Assembly: GCA_000720805.1 (NCBI GenBank)
Contig: JODI01000042.1
Coordinates: 6,966-70,965 of the forward strand
Source of the DNA: Streptomyces violaceoruber
Lineage (GTDB): Bacteria; Actinomycetota; Actinomycetes; Streptomycetales; Streptomycetaceae
DNA: 64,000 bases
Reading direction: 5' to 3'
Shown here: positions 8,623-16,795 of the stretch, piece after piece
Layout: each line of letters opens with the position of its first letter
How positions within the stretch are numbered: the stretch's first letter is position 1
Made by a program: the position numbers and the translations under genes
Notes under the pieces: model-generated
The model's input: the letters and a program-made list of their open reading frames with translations, nothing else
Told to the model about the DNA's origin: nothing
Database searches by the model: none

Positions 8623-10911
8623 ATGACCAGTACGGCTCCCGAAAAGGCCCTTTCCGGCGCCGCTCCCGCGCCCGCGCCCGGCCGGCAGGTCGAGCTCTCC
8701 ATCGGCGGGATGACCTGCGCCTCGTGCGCCGCCCGCATCGAGAAGAAGCTCAACCGCATGGACGGCGTCACGGCGACCGTCAACTACGCCACCGAGAAGG
8801 CGAAGGTCTCCTACCCGGACGACACCGAGGTCGCCGACCTCATCGCCACGGTCGAGAAGACCGGCTACACCGCGCAGGAGCCACCCCCGCCCGCCCCCGT
8901 CACGGGCGAGGAGGGCGCGGCGCAGGCCGCCCCGGCGGCGGACGGCGAGCTGCTGTCCCTGCGGCAGCGTCTGTACGTGTCACTGGTGCTCACCGTGCCC
9001 GTCGTCCTGATGGCGATGGTTCCGGCCCTGCAGTTCGACAACTGGCAGTGGCTGTCGCTGACCCTGGCCGCTCCGGTCGTCGCCTGGGGCGCCTTCCCCT
9101 TCCACAAAGCCGCCTGGACGAACGCCCGGCACGGCGCCGCGACCATGGACACACTGGTGTCGATCGGTACGCTCGCCGCGCTCGGCTGGTCGGTGTGGGC
9201 CCTGTTCTGGGGGACCGCGGGGATGCCGGGGATGCGGCACGCCTTCGAGTTCACCGTCTCCCGTACGGACGGTTCCTCCTCCATCTATCTGGAGGCCGCG
9301 GCCGGGGTGACCACGTTCATCCTCGCCGGGCGCTATCTGGAGGCTCGCGCCAAGCGGAAGTCGGGTGCGGCGCTACGGGCCCTGCTCGAACTGGGCGCCA
9401 AGGACGTCTCCGTACTGCGTGCAGGCAAGGAAGTACGCATTCCGGTGGGCCAGTTGGCCGTCGGTGACCGTTTCGTCGTGCGGCCCGGGGAGAAGATCGC
9501 CACCGACGGCACCGTCGTCGAGGGTTCCTCCGCGGTGGACGCCGCCATGCTGACGGGCGAGTCGGTGCCCGTGGACGTCACCGTCGGCGACGCGGTGACC
9601 GGGGCGACGGTGAACGCCGGCGGCCGGCTCGTCGTCGAGGCCACCCGGGTCGGCTCGGACACCCAGCTCGCGCGGATGGCGACGCTCGTCGAGGACGCCC
9701 AGAACGGAAAGGCCGAGGTACAGCGGCTCGCCGACCGGATCTCCGGCGTCTTTGTACCGGCCGTCCTCTTCATCGCGGTCGCCACCTTCGGGGTGTGGCT
9801 CGGCGCGACGGGCGACACCGTGGCCGCCTTCACCGCCGCCATCGCCGTCCTGATCATCGCCTGCCCGTGCGCACTGGGCCTGGCGACGCCGACCGCGCTG
9901 ATGGTCGGCACCGGCCGGGGCGCCCAGCTCGGCATCCTCATCAAGGGTCCCGAGGTGCTGGAGTCCACGCGGCGCGTCGACACCGTCGTCCTGGACAAGA
10001 CCGGAACGGTGACCACGGGCCGGATGCAACTCCAGGACGTGTTCACCGCACCCCGTGTGGACGAGGGCGAACTGCTGCGGCTGGCGGGGGCGTTGGAACA
10101 TGCCTCGGAGCACCCCATCGCCCAGGCGATCGCGGCCGGTGCCGTCGAGAGGGCAGGAAGCCTGCCCGTGCCGGAGAACTTCGAGAACGTCGCGGGTCTC
10201 GGCGTGCAGGGCGTCGTCGACGGGCACGCGGTGCTCGTCGGGCGCGAGAAGCTCCTGGCCGAGTGGGCGATCGAACTGCCCCGGGAACTGGCCGAGGCCA
10301 AGGCGGCGGCGGAGGCGGAAGGACGTACCGCGGTCGCCGTCGCCTGGGACGGCGAGGCGCGCGGTGTCCTCACCGTCGCCGACGCGATCAAGGAGACCAG
10401 CGCCGAAGCAGTCGCCGAACTGCGCCGGCTGGGCCTGAAGCCGGTCCTGCTGACCGGCGACAACCAGCTCGTCGCCGAGTCCGTGGCCAAGGCCGTCGGC
10501 ATCGACGAGGTCATCGCCGAAGTCCTCCCGCAGGACAAGGTGGACGTCGTCAAGCGGCTGCAGGGCGAGGGCCGTACGGTCGCGATGGTCGGCGACGGCG
10601 TCAACGACGCGGCCGCCCTGGCCACCGCCGACCTGGGCCTGGCGATGGGTACCGGCACGGACGCGGCGATCGAGGCGGGGGACCTGACCCTCGTACGGGG
10701 CGATCTGCGGGTGGCCGCGGACGCGATCCGCCTCTCCCGCAGGACCCTGGCCACGATCAAGGGCAACCTGTTCTGGGCCTTCGGCTACAACGTCGCCGCC
10801 CTGCCGCTCGCCGCCTTCGGCATGCTGAACCCGATGATCGCCGGAGCGGCCATGGCGTTCTCGTCCGTGTTCGTGGTGACGAACAGCCTGCGGCTGCGGG
10901 CCTTCAAGTAG
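8623..10911 (+). CDS. copA: Copper-exporting P1B-type ATPase
   Basis: This 762-residue ATPase pumps Cu(I) out of the cytoplasm at the cost of ATP. One N-terminal HMA domain carries GMTCASC (residues 29-35). The membrane Cu site is CPC (residues 414-416, in [12 protein letters not shown]), which defines the P1B-1 copper subgroup. The phosphorylation site is DKTGT (Asp458), the actuator motif is TGES, the nucleotide site contains HP (EHPIA), and GDGVND lies at 657-662. The ATG at 8623 is chosen because GGAG lies 7 nt upstream; a GTG 10 codons earlier is less likely. It follows copZ and has no csoR partner nearby. Confidence 0.95.
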   Translation: MTSTAPEKALSGAAPAPAPGRQVELSIGGMTCASCAARIEKKLNRMDGVTATVNYATEKAKVSYPDDTEVADLIATVEKTGYTAQEPPPPAPVTGEEGAAQAAPAADGELLSLRQRLYVSLVLTVPVVLMAMVPALQFDNWQWLSLTLAAPVVAWGAFPFHKAAWTNARHGAATMDTLVSIGTLAALGWSVWALFWGTAGMPGMRHAFEFTVSRTDGSSSIYLEAAAGVTTFILAGRYLEARAKRKSGAALRALLELGAKDVSVLRAGKEVRIPVGQLAVGDRFVVRPGEKIATDGTVVEGSSAVDAAMLTGESVPVDVTVGDAVTGATVNAGGRLVVEATRVGSDTQLARMATLVEDAQNGKAEVQRLADRISGVFVPAVLFIAVATFGVWLGATGDTVAAFTAAIAVLIIACPCALGLATPTALMVGTGRGAQLGILIKGPEVLESTRRVDTVVLDKTGTVTTGRMQLQDVFTAPRVDEGELLRLAGALEHASEHPIAQAIAAGAVERAGSLPVPENFENVAGLGVQGVVDGHAVLVGREKLLAEWAIELPRELAEAKAAAEAEGRTAVAVAWDGEARGVLTVADAIKETSAEAVAELRRLGLKPVLLTGDNQLVAESVAKAVGIDEVIAEVLPQDKVDVVKRLQGEGRTVAMVGDGVNDAAALATADLGLAMGTGTDAAIEAGDLTLVRGDLRVAADAIRLSRRTLATIKGNLFWAFGYNVAALPLAAFGMLNPMIAGAAMAFSSVFVVTNSLRLRAFK

Positions 10912-10932
10912 GGGCTGCGGGCTCCACGTATA

Positions 10933-10963
10933 GGCTGCGGGCCTCACGGAGAGGCTCGCAGCC
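10933..10963 (+). terminator. Possible terminator after copA
   Basis: GGCTGCG (10933-10939) can pair with CGCAGCC (10957-10963) 21 nt after the copA stop. The stem is short, so this is tentative. Confidence 0.35.
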
Positions 10964-10983
10964 GCCGCGCCGGCTCCTGCATC

Positions 10984-10996
10984 CTAAGCTGCTTAG
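10984..10996. promoter_or_regulatory. 13-bp palindrome upstream of the nuo-like operon
   Basis: CTAAGC-T-GCTTAG is a perfect inverted repeat 35 bp before the first nuo start. It is AT-richer than its surroundings and is unlike the CsoR sites. It may be an operator for the operon; the cognate regulator is unknown. Confidence 0.45.
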
Positions 10997-11031
10997 AAGA
11001 TCGAGGCCGCGGACTCTCAGGAAGGGGCCGA

Positions 11032-11388
11032 GTGGTGGGTTCTGACTGGCAACCGGTACTGGAGCTGCTGGTACTCGTCGTGGTGGCGATCGTCCTGCTG
11101 CACGCCGTCTCCGTCGCGTTGCGAGCGGTCCGCGAGCCGCTGCACACGGGTCCGTTCAGCGGCGGCCTCGAACCGCAGGAGCACGCGCTGTCCCGGTTCC
11201 ACGTGCGCTGGTATCCCGTCACCATGATCTTCCTCGCCTTCGACATGGAGATGCTGTTCATGTATCCGTGGACGAAGGTGGTCTCGGAGGTCGGTGCCGC
11301 CGCGGTCGTCGAGATGTTCCTCTTCCTCGGCGTGCTGCTCGCCGGGGTCGGATACGCCTGGCGCGAGGGGGCGTTCCGGTGGAGCTGA
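11032..11388 (+). CDS. nuoA: NADH-quinone oxidoreductase subunit A-like membrane protein
   Basis: The 118-residue protein has the three transmembrane helices of NuoA and the conserved FDMEMLFMYPW stretch, equivalent to the FDxExxFLYPW signature. The usual YECG segment of the TM1-2 loop, whose Cys lies near the quinone site, is replaced by FSGGLEP, so that cysteine is missing. A GTG at 11032 or 11035 can start it, with GGAAGGGG upstream. It is the first gene of an eight-gene operon with overlapping ends; its last 10 bp overlap the next gene. Being separate from any NuoB/C/D/E/F/G/I genes, it likely belongs to an alternative complex rather than to respiratory complex I. Confidence 0.85.
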   Translation: MVGSDWQPVLELLVLVVVAIVLLHAVSVALRAVREPLHTGPFSGGLEPQEHALSRFHVRWYPVTMIFLAFDMEMLFMYPWTKVVSEVGAAAVVEMFLFLGVLLAGVGYAWREGAFRWS

Positions 11389-13091
11389 AATCCCGGCTCG
11401 CACGCGCGGCCCTGTCCCGACCGGGGGTCCTGCTGGCGACGTACCCCGGAGCTACGCGAGAACGGCTCGCGGTGGAAGCGGAGTTGGCGCGCAGAGGGTG
11501 GCCGTCCGTGGCCACGCCGGCGGACGCCGATCTGCTGGTGATCGCGGGAGATTCCGGCAACGGGGGTGACAGAGGCAGGGCGAGCGGCGGGAGCGGCGAC
11601 TGGGTCGCGAACGTCTGGGGCGCCATATCGGCTCCGAAGGCGTGGGTCCGCGTCACGGATGCGGTGCACGTCGCCGATGCGCTCGATCGCGGGCTGGCGG
11701 AACTCCGACGGGGAGGTTCGCCGTCGGGTCCGCGTCCGGCGAGCGGGCACGTGGGGCATGACGGTCAGGGAGAGCACGGGGACCACGGCGGGCACGGGGA
11801 TCACCAAGATCACGGTCAGCACATGGACCACATGGACCACATGGACCATGGGGCCCACATGGATCACGGAGACCACGCAGATCATGCAGCCCACATAGAT
11901 CACGGGGATCACAAGCACCACGAAGGCCACCAGGGCCACCAGGGCCACCAGGGCCACGGCGGGCACGATGCCCAGGACCGGCAGATGGAACACGGCGAGC
12001 ACGGCGGCCACGAAGGCCACAGCGAACACGAGGGCCACGCCCGCCACAGCGAACACGACGACCACAGCGAACACGACGACCACAGCGAACACGACGACCA
12101 CAGCGAACACGACGGCCACGGCGACCACAACGAGCACAGCGGCCACGGCGGCCACAGCGGCCACGGCGGCCACGGCGAGCACGGTGCGCATCAAGGCCAT
12201 GCCGGGCACGGCGGGCATCAAGGCCATGCCGGGCACGACATGGGCGTCGTGGACGGGCTCCCCATGGCGGGTCGGGCCGACGACCGTGACGGGCTGCGGC
12301 TGGACCGCTTGCACGTCCCGCTGGGTCCGGTCCTGGCCGACTGGCCCTCCGGCCTGGTGCTCCGGCTGACCCTGCAGGGCGACATCGTCCAGGAGGCCGC
12401 CGTGGAAGTCGTGGAAGCCGTAGAAGCCGCAGGAATCGGGGAAACCGTAGACCAGGCCACCGCTCCTCCGGCGTCGCGACCGCCCTTCTGGAACGAGCCG
12501 TTCCTGCTCGCCGCCGAGGGCGTACGGGTTCCCCAAGGTGACGCGGCTCGGCGGTTGTGTGCGGCGCATCTGGACAGTCTGGGCAGGTACTTCGCCGTGG
12601 TGGGGTGGGGCGACCTGGCCGCGCGTGCCCGGCTCGCACGGGACCGCACACTCGCCGGTGCCTCGGCCGCCGAACTCACCGCTCTGGTGCGCCCGTTGAT
12701 CCGTCGGGCCGCACGCTCGCGGACGGTGCGCCGGCTGACCGCCGGAGTGGGCGTGCTGCCTGCCGAGCACGCGCGGCACCACGGGGTCACGGGTCCGGCC
12801 CTGGTCGCGGACGGAGACGCCCACGCCCGCATGCTGGTGTGGCTCGAAGCCGTCGGCCGTAGCGCGGCGAGGGTCGGCGTGTCCGAGGCCCTGGACGCGG
12901 CGGAGGAGGCCGTCGGGCCCCGCGGGCGGATCGCCGGCGGGGCGACGCCCGCCTCGCAAGGGCTGTTGGACGTCCTGCCCGGCCTGCTGGCGGGTGCCGA
13001 GTTCGCGTGCGCGCGGATCATCGTGGCGAGCCTCGACCCGGATCTCGACGAGATCGGACACGTCACGACAGCGGGGATGCACCATGGCTGA
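11379..13091 (+). CDS. Histidine-repeat subunit of the nuo-like operon, possible degenerate NuoB/NuoD fusion
   Basis: The 570-residue protein starts at a GTG inside the nuoA end. Residues 1-105 resemble the NuoB/hydrogenase small-subunit fold (PADADLLVIAG and APKAWVRVTDAV align with the 'adv.ivaG ... pk.vi..G' pattern), yet contain none of the cluster cysteines. Residues 124-286 form an almost uninterrupted -x-x-His- repeat with about 53 His, interspersed with Asp, Glu, Gly and Met (MDHMDHMDH). Residues ~290-570 contain DGLRLDRLHVPLGPVLADWP and a helical part with GVTGPALV that faintly recalls NuoD/large-subunit folds. So it could replace the Q-module of complex I without iron-sulfur clusters; that is inference. 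No transmembrane helix or signal peptide is seen, which suggests a cytoplasmic face. Its last 8 bp overlap nuoH. Confidence 0.7.
   Translation: MELKSRLARAALSRPGVLLATYPGATRERLAVEAELARRGWPSVATPADADLLVIAGDSGNGGDRGRASGGSGDWVANVWGAISAPKAWVRVTDAVHVADALDRGLAELRRGGSPSGPRPASGHVGHDGQGEHGDHGGHGDHQDHGQHMDHMDHMDHGAHMDHGDHADHAAHIDHGDHKHHEGHQGHQGHQGHGGHDAQDRQMEHGEHGGHEGHSEHEGHARHSEHDDHSEHDDHSEHDDHSEHDGHGDHNEHSGHGGHSGHGGHGEHGAHQGHAGHGGHQGHAGHDMGVVDGLPMAGRADDRDGLRLDRLHVPLGPVLADWPSGLVLRLTLQGDIVQEAAVEVVEAVEAAGIGETVDQATAPPASRPPFWNEPFLLAAEGVRVPQGDAARRLCAAHLDSLGRYFAVVGWGDLAARARLARDRTLAGASAAELTALVRPLIRRAARSRTVRRLTAGVGVLPAEHARHHGVTGPALVADGDAHARMLVWLEAVGRSAARVGVSEALDAAEEAVGPRGRIAGGATPASQGLLDVLPGLLAGAEFACARIIVASLDPDLDEIGHVTTAGMHHG
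11748..12236 (+). repeat. Coding tract of 9-nt-period repeats (x-x-His protein repeat)
   Basis: Codons 124-286 of the preceding gene encode His at nearly every third residue. At DNA level it includes four tandem 18-bp units at 12045-12116 (three identical, the last ending GGC instead of GAC) and an earlier run of ATGGACCAC units near 11824-11850. Such arrays expand and contract by slippage in multiples of nine without frameshift. Confidence 0.9.
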
Positions 13092-14028
13092 GCGCGCCCC
13101 GCTGTGGGCGGTCTTCGTCCTGCCCGCCGTCCTGGTCGTGGTGGCCGTGGCAGTGGCCGGTCTCGACGCCGTGCTCGCGGCAGGGGCTCGCACCGGCCGT
13201 ATCGGTTCGCCGCGTGCGGCAGCCCGCCATGCCGTCCGGCCCGGCCGCGAGGTGCTTCGGCATCTTGTGCAGCAGCCGCGGCGCACGCGTGCCGCCGATC
13301 TGCCGCTGACCCGCATCGGCGCGGCTCTGCTTCCCGTCGCGGCAGTTCTGGCCGCCGTCGTACTGCCGCTGGGCTTCCGGTCGGTGAGCGATCTGCCGGA
13401 AGGCATCGTCTGGTTCAACGCCATGGAGGCGCTGGCCTGGGCTGCGGTGTGGCTGGCCGGCTGGGGGCCGAACTCGGCGCTGTCGCTCATCGGCGGCTAC
13501 CGGTTCCTCGCGCAGGGGCTGGCGTACGAGCTGCCGCACATGCTCGCCATCACCACGGCCGCGCTCGGGGCTCAGTCCCTGCGGGTGGGCGAAGTCGTGG
13601 ACGGCCAGGCGGGGTTGTGGTTCGCCGTGTGGATGCCGGCGGCCTTCGGGATCTATCTGCTGAGCGCGATGGCGATGGCGTTCTGGGGGCCGTTCGACCA
13701 GCCCGCCGGAGTGGACGTGGCCGGCGGCGCGGCGGCTGAACTGTCGGGCGTGGACCGGGTGTTGTTCCTGGGCGGCCGGTGGCTGCTGCTGGTCGTGGCC
13801 GCGGCGTTCAGTGTGCCGCTCTTCCTGGGCGGCGGGCACGGGCCGCTGCTGCCCGGCTGGGCGTGGACCGTGCTCAAGACGGCGGCCGTGCTGGCCGTCC
13901 TGGTCTGGGCCCGGCGCAGGGTCCCCACGCTGCGCATGGAGAGGTACGTGGAGCTGGCGTGGGTCGTGCTGACTCCGCTGGCCGTCGTGCAGGCCCTGTT
14001 CGTGGCCGTCGTAGTGCTGAATCGATGA
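13084..14028 (+). CDS. nuoH: NADH-quinone oxidoreductase subunit H-like membrane protein
   Basis: The 314-residue protein has about eight transmembrane helices. It retains the heart of NuoH: AGWGPNSALSLIGGYRFLAQGLAYELP matches the AGWxxNxxxSLxGxxRxxAQxxxYE motif, including the buried Arg and Glu. The quinone-side acidic loop is altered: the normal PFDLPEAExELVxGxxxEYSG reads PFDQPAGVDVAGGAAAELSG, losing most of its acidic residues. That argues for a changed quinone interface. The ATG at 13084 overlaps the end of the upstream gene, indicating translational coupling. The gap to nuoJ is 21 bp with a GAGGTGGG ribosome site inside it. Confidence 0.88.
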   Translation: MAERAPLWAVFVLPAVLVVVAVAVAGLDAVLAAGARTGRIGSPRAAARHAVRPGREVLRHLVQQPRRTRAADLPLTRIGAALLPVAAVLAAVVLPLGFRSVSDLPEGIVWFNAMEALAWAAVWLAGWGPNSALSLIGGYRFLAQGLAYELPHMLAITTAALGAQSLRVGEVVDGQAGLWFAVWMPAAFGIYLLSAMAMAFWGPFDQPAGVDVAGGAAAELSGVDRVLFLGGRWLLLVVAAAFSVPLFLGGGHGPLLPGWAWTVLKTAAVLAVLVWARRRVPTLRMERYVELAWVVLTPLAVVQALFVAVVVLNR

Positions 14029-14049
14029 CGAGAGCGAGGTGGGACGTCC

Positions 14050-14610
14050 ATGGATGTCGCCGTCTTCTGGGTGCTGGCGGTCCTCGGGGTCGTCAGCGGC
14101 GCGATGGTGTTCCGCTTCGACTCCATGGCGCGCGCGACGTTCTCCCTGCTGGCCTCGCTGCTGTGCGTGGGCGGGCTCGTCGTGCTGCTGGGGCTCGACT
14201 ATCTCGGCATCGTCATCGTGCTGATGATGACCATCGAGATGGCCATCATGGCCGTCTTCATGGTGATGTACATGATGAACCCGGCCGGGCTCATGCCGAT
14301 GACGATGATGCACAACAAGAGGGGCGCGGCCGTGGTCTGCGGGCTGCTGTTCGCGCTGCTGGCCGCCGGGATCGTGCTCGCGCCCTGGCCCGGACGCCGG
14401 GGCGGCGCTCCGAAGGACCCGACGATGGATCTCGGCATGTCCCTCATGGGCCCGCAGATGCTCACCATGATGACGCTGGGCATGGCGCTGTTCGCGACGA
14501 TCGTGGCCACGGTGGTGCTGGCCACCCGCCGGGGACGGTACGACCGGCTCGGCGACGACCTGCGGGCGCGGCGCGCGGACGATCCCGTACGGGGCGGTGT
14601 CGGCCGGTGA
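14050..14610 (+). CDS. nuoJ: NADH-quinone oxidoreductase subunit J-like membrane protein, methionine-rich
   Basis: The 186-residue protein has the expected five-helix hydrophobicity of NuoJ, with the third-helix core LDYLGIVIVLMM in place of the usual YVGAIMVLF pattern. It is strikingly rich in Met: a run from MMTIEMAIMAVFMVMYMMN through MPMTMMHNK and later MDLGMSLMGPQMLTMMTLGM. Met clusters facing one side could contact Cu(I), which is notable beside a copper island, but hydrophobic Met use alone does not prove this. The ATG at 14050 has GAGGTGGG upstream. Its TGA overlaps the GTG of nuoK (GTGA). Confidence 0.82.
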   Translation: MDVAVFWVLAVLGVVSGAMVFRFDSMARATFSLLASLLCVGGLVVLLGLDYLGIVIVLMMTIEMAIMAVFMVMYMMNPAGLMPMTMMHNKRGAAVVCGLLFALLAAGIVLAPWPGRRGGAPKDPTMDLGMSLMGPQMLTMMTLGMALFATIVATVVLATRRGRYDRLGDDLRARRADDPVRGGVGR

Positions 14611-14912
14611 GTCTGGACCTGTTTCTGCTGCTGGCCGCCGCCCTGTTCTGCGTCGGGTTGTTCGGGGCGCTGACCCAGCAGTCGATCGTGATGCTGATGA
14701 TGGGCCTCGAACTGATGCTGGGCGGGGTGATCCTGGCCGCGGCCGCCGTCTGGCACTACATCGCGCCGGCGACCTCCGAGGGCCAGGTGCTGATCGTCGT
14801 GGCGGTCACGGCGATGGCCCTGGAGATGGCGATCGGATTCGCCGTGGTCACCGCCCTGTTCCGGTCGCGGGAGATCGACATGACCGACATGGCGGCGGAG
14901 TTGAAGGAGTGA
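14607..14912 (+). CDS. nuoK: NADH-quinone oxidoreductase subunit K-like membrane protein
   Basis: The 101-residue, three-helix protein is the MnhC/NuoK type. The two buried glutamates needed for proton transfer in complex I are kept: Glu in MGLELMLGG (helix 2) and Glu in MALEMAIGFA (helix 3). The Asn residues that normally follow the first Glu (NAVNL) are replaced by GGVIL. It starts with a GTG overlapping the nuoJ stop, and its own TGA overlaps the nuoL GTG, so the three genes are translationally coupled. Confidence 0.9.
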   Translation: MSLDLFLLLAAALFCVGLFGALTQQSIVMLMMGLELMLGGVILAAAAVWHYIAPATSEGQVLIVVAVTAMALEMAIGFAVVTALFRSREIDMTDMAAELKE

Positions 14913-16795
14913 GCGCCCTGCTGTGGGCGCTGGTCGCCCTCCCCCTCGGTTCCGGTGTCCTGCTTCTGGCGGCGGGGCGCGGGGCAGACCGGGTCGCCCC
15001 CGCCCTGGCCCTCGCGGTCACGGCAGCCACGACTGGGCTCGCCGTCGCGGCCGCCTTCCAACACCCCACCGCGCAGGCTCCGTTCCTCGACGGGCTCCCG
15101 CTGCGGCTCGCCGTCGACGGCCTGTCCGGTCTGCTGGTGGTCACGGTCACCGGGGTCGCCCTCGCCGTCCTCCTCTTCAGCGTCGCCGAGTTCGGACCGG
15201 ACGAGGCGCGTGCCCGCTTCTTCGGGCTGATGCTGCTGTTCGCCGGGAGCATGCTCGTCACCGTGACGGCCGCGACCCTGCCCGTCCTGTTGATGGGCTG
15301 GGAGGTCATGGGTGCCACGTCCTGGGCGCTCATCGGCTACTGGTGGCGGGAACCTCGGCGGACGGCGGCCGCGGACACCGCGTTTCTCACCACCCGGACC
15401 GCGGACCTCGGTCTGTATCTGGCGGCGGGTGCCGCGCTGGCGAGCGGCCGTGACTCGACGCTCTCGCTGGACGGGCTTGCCCGCGCCGACGATCCGTGGC
15501 TGTCCTTCATCACCGCGGGCATCGTCGTCGCGGCCCTCGGGAAGTCCGCCCAGCTGCCGTTCAGTTTCTGGCTGTCGAAGGCCATGCAGGGCCCGAGCCC
15601 GGTCTCCGCGCTGCTGCACTCGGCGACGATGGTGGTCGCGGGGGCGTATCTGCTGCTGCGGACCGGGCCCTTGCTGGTCGCCTCCGGCTGGGGCGACGAC
15701 GTGGTGGCGTGGACGGGCGCGGCCACCGCGCTGTGCCTCGGCCTGGTCGCCGCCGCCCAGCGCGACCTCAAGCAGTTGCTCGCCGCCTCGAGTTGTGCGC
15801 AGATCGGCTTCATGGTGCTGGCGGCGGGGGTCGGAGCGACGTCCGGGGGCACGTTGCAGCTGATCGCCCATGCGGCCGCGAAGAGTCTGCTCTTCCTGGC
15901 GGCCGGCGCGTGGCTGACGGCGCTGGGCACGCAACAACTTCCCGAACTGCTCGGCGCGGCACGCCACCACGTGACGCTCGGCACCGCGTTCACCGTGGCC
16001 GCGCTGTCCCTGGCCGGGCTTCCGCCGCTCTCGCTGTGGGCCGCCAAGGACGTCCTGCTCGCCCAGGTCCTGGAGAGCAGCCCCTGGCTCTACGGCGTGG
16101 GGCTGGCCGCGGCCCTGCTGTCCGCGGTCTACAGCGCCAAGGCCCTGTGGTACGTGTGGCAGCCCGAGGTGCCCCGTCCCGATGCCGGAGTGCGGGGGAA
16201 CGGCCGGCGGCCGCGGTCGTCCGCCCGCCGCATCCCGGCCGGGGCCGTGGCTCCCCTGGTTCCGCTGGCCCTGGCCTGCGTCGCCCTGACGCCCTTGGCC
16301 TTCCCGCCGCTGCGTGAGGCTGTCGGACGCGTGGTCGGCGGTCCCGGTCCCCTCGCCCCGGCCGCCTGGGAGTTCGCGCTGTCCGGGGGACTCGCCCTCG
16401 TGGCGGCCGCACTGGCCTGGTCCTGGAACACGCGCCCGCTGTCCCTGCCGGGTCGCGCCACGCGGGTGGTCGCGGACTGGCTGGGCCTGGAACGTGCTGC
16501 CCATGTCCTCCTCGTCGCGCCGGTGATGCGGCTCGCGCGCGTGGCCGCCGCGTTCGACGACCGGGGCCTGGACCGCGTGGTCGACGGCTCGGCCGCGGCT
16601 GCCGTACGGCTCGCGCGCTGGACGAACGGCGTCGTCGAACGGGCCCTGGACGGCACGGTGACGGCGGTCGCGTCCGGGACCCGCGCGCTCGGCCGCTGGG
16701 CCCGCCGCCCGCAGACCGGACAGCTGCACCAGTACCTCGCCCAGGCCGTCGCGGCCTTTACCGTCCTCGCCGTCGTGCTCGTCCTCGTGAGGTGA
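14909..16795 (+). CDS. nuoL: NADH-quinone oxidoreductase subunit L-like antiporter subunit
   Basis: The 628-residue protein is a long Mrp-type antiporter-like subunit. The proton-path Glu of helix 5 is present as Glu132 in GWEVMGATSW, and the key Lys of helix 7 is Lys212 in LGKSAQLPFSFWL. The conserved SALLHSATMVVAGAYLL stretch with its His follows. The C-terminal part contains an amphipathic stretch (~525-600) compatible with the long lateral helix of NuoL. Starting at GTG 14909 it overlaps nuoK by 4 bp, and its TGA overlaps the nuoM GTG. It should translocate protons or cations as part of the membrane arm. Confidence 0.92.
   Translation: MSALLWALVALPLGSGVLLLAAGRGADRVAPALALAVTAATTGLAVAAAFQHPTAQAPFLDGLPLRLAVDGLSGLLVVTVTGVALAVLLFSVAEFGPDEARARFFGLMLLFAGSMLVTVTAATLPVLLMGWEVMGATSWALIGYWWREPRRTAAADTAFLTTRTADLGLYLAAGAALASGRDSTLSLDGLARADDPWLSFITAGIVVAALGKSAQLPFSFWLSKAMQGPSPVSALLHSATMVVAGAYLLLRTGPLLVASGWGDDVVAWTGAATALCLGLVAAAQRDLKQLLAASSCAQIGFMVLAAGVGATSGGTLQLIAHAAAKSLLFLAAGAWLTALGTQQLPELLGAARHHVTLGTAFTVAALSLAGLPPLSLWAAKDVLLAQVLESSPWLYGVGLAAALLSAVYSAKALWYVWQPEVPRPDAGVRGNGRRPRSSARRIPAGAVAPLVPLALACVALTPLAFPPLREAVGRVVGGPGPLAPAAWEFALSGGLALVAAALAWSWNTRPLSLPGRATRVVADWLGLERAAHVLLVAPVMRLARVAAAFDDRGLDRVVDGSAAAAVRLARWTNGVVERALDGTVTAVASGTRALGRWARRPQTGQLHQYLAQAVAAFTVLAVVLVLVR

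Noticed and set aside
12045..12116. 18-bp tandem repeats as a CRISPR array
   Set aside because: There are no unique spacers and the units are in-frame coding repeats.
10944..13490. 848-codon minus-strand frame opposite the His-repeat gene
   Set aside because: Its repetitive VVVFAVVVVFAV-type sequence is the complement of the His repeat. The + strand has overlapping starts and stops with nuoA and nuoH, so the minus frame is a shadow.
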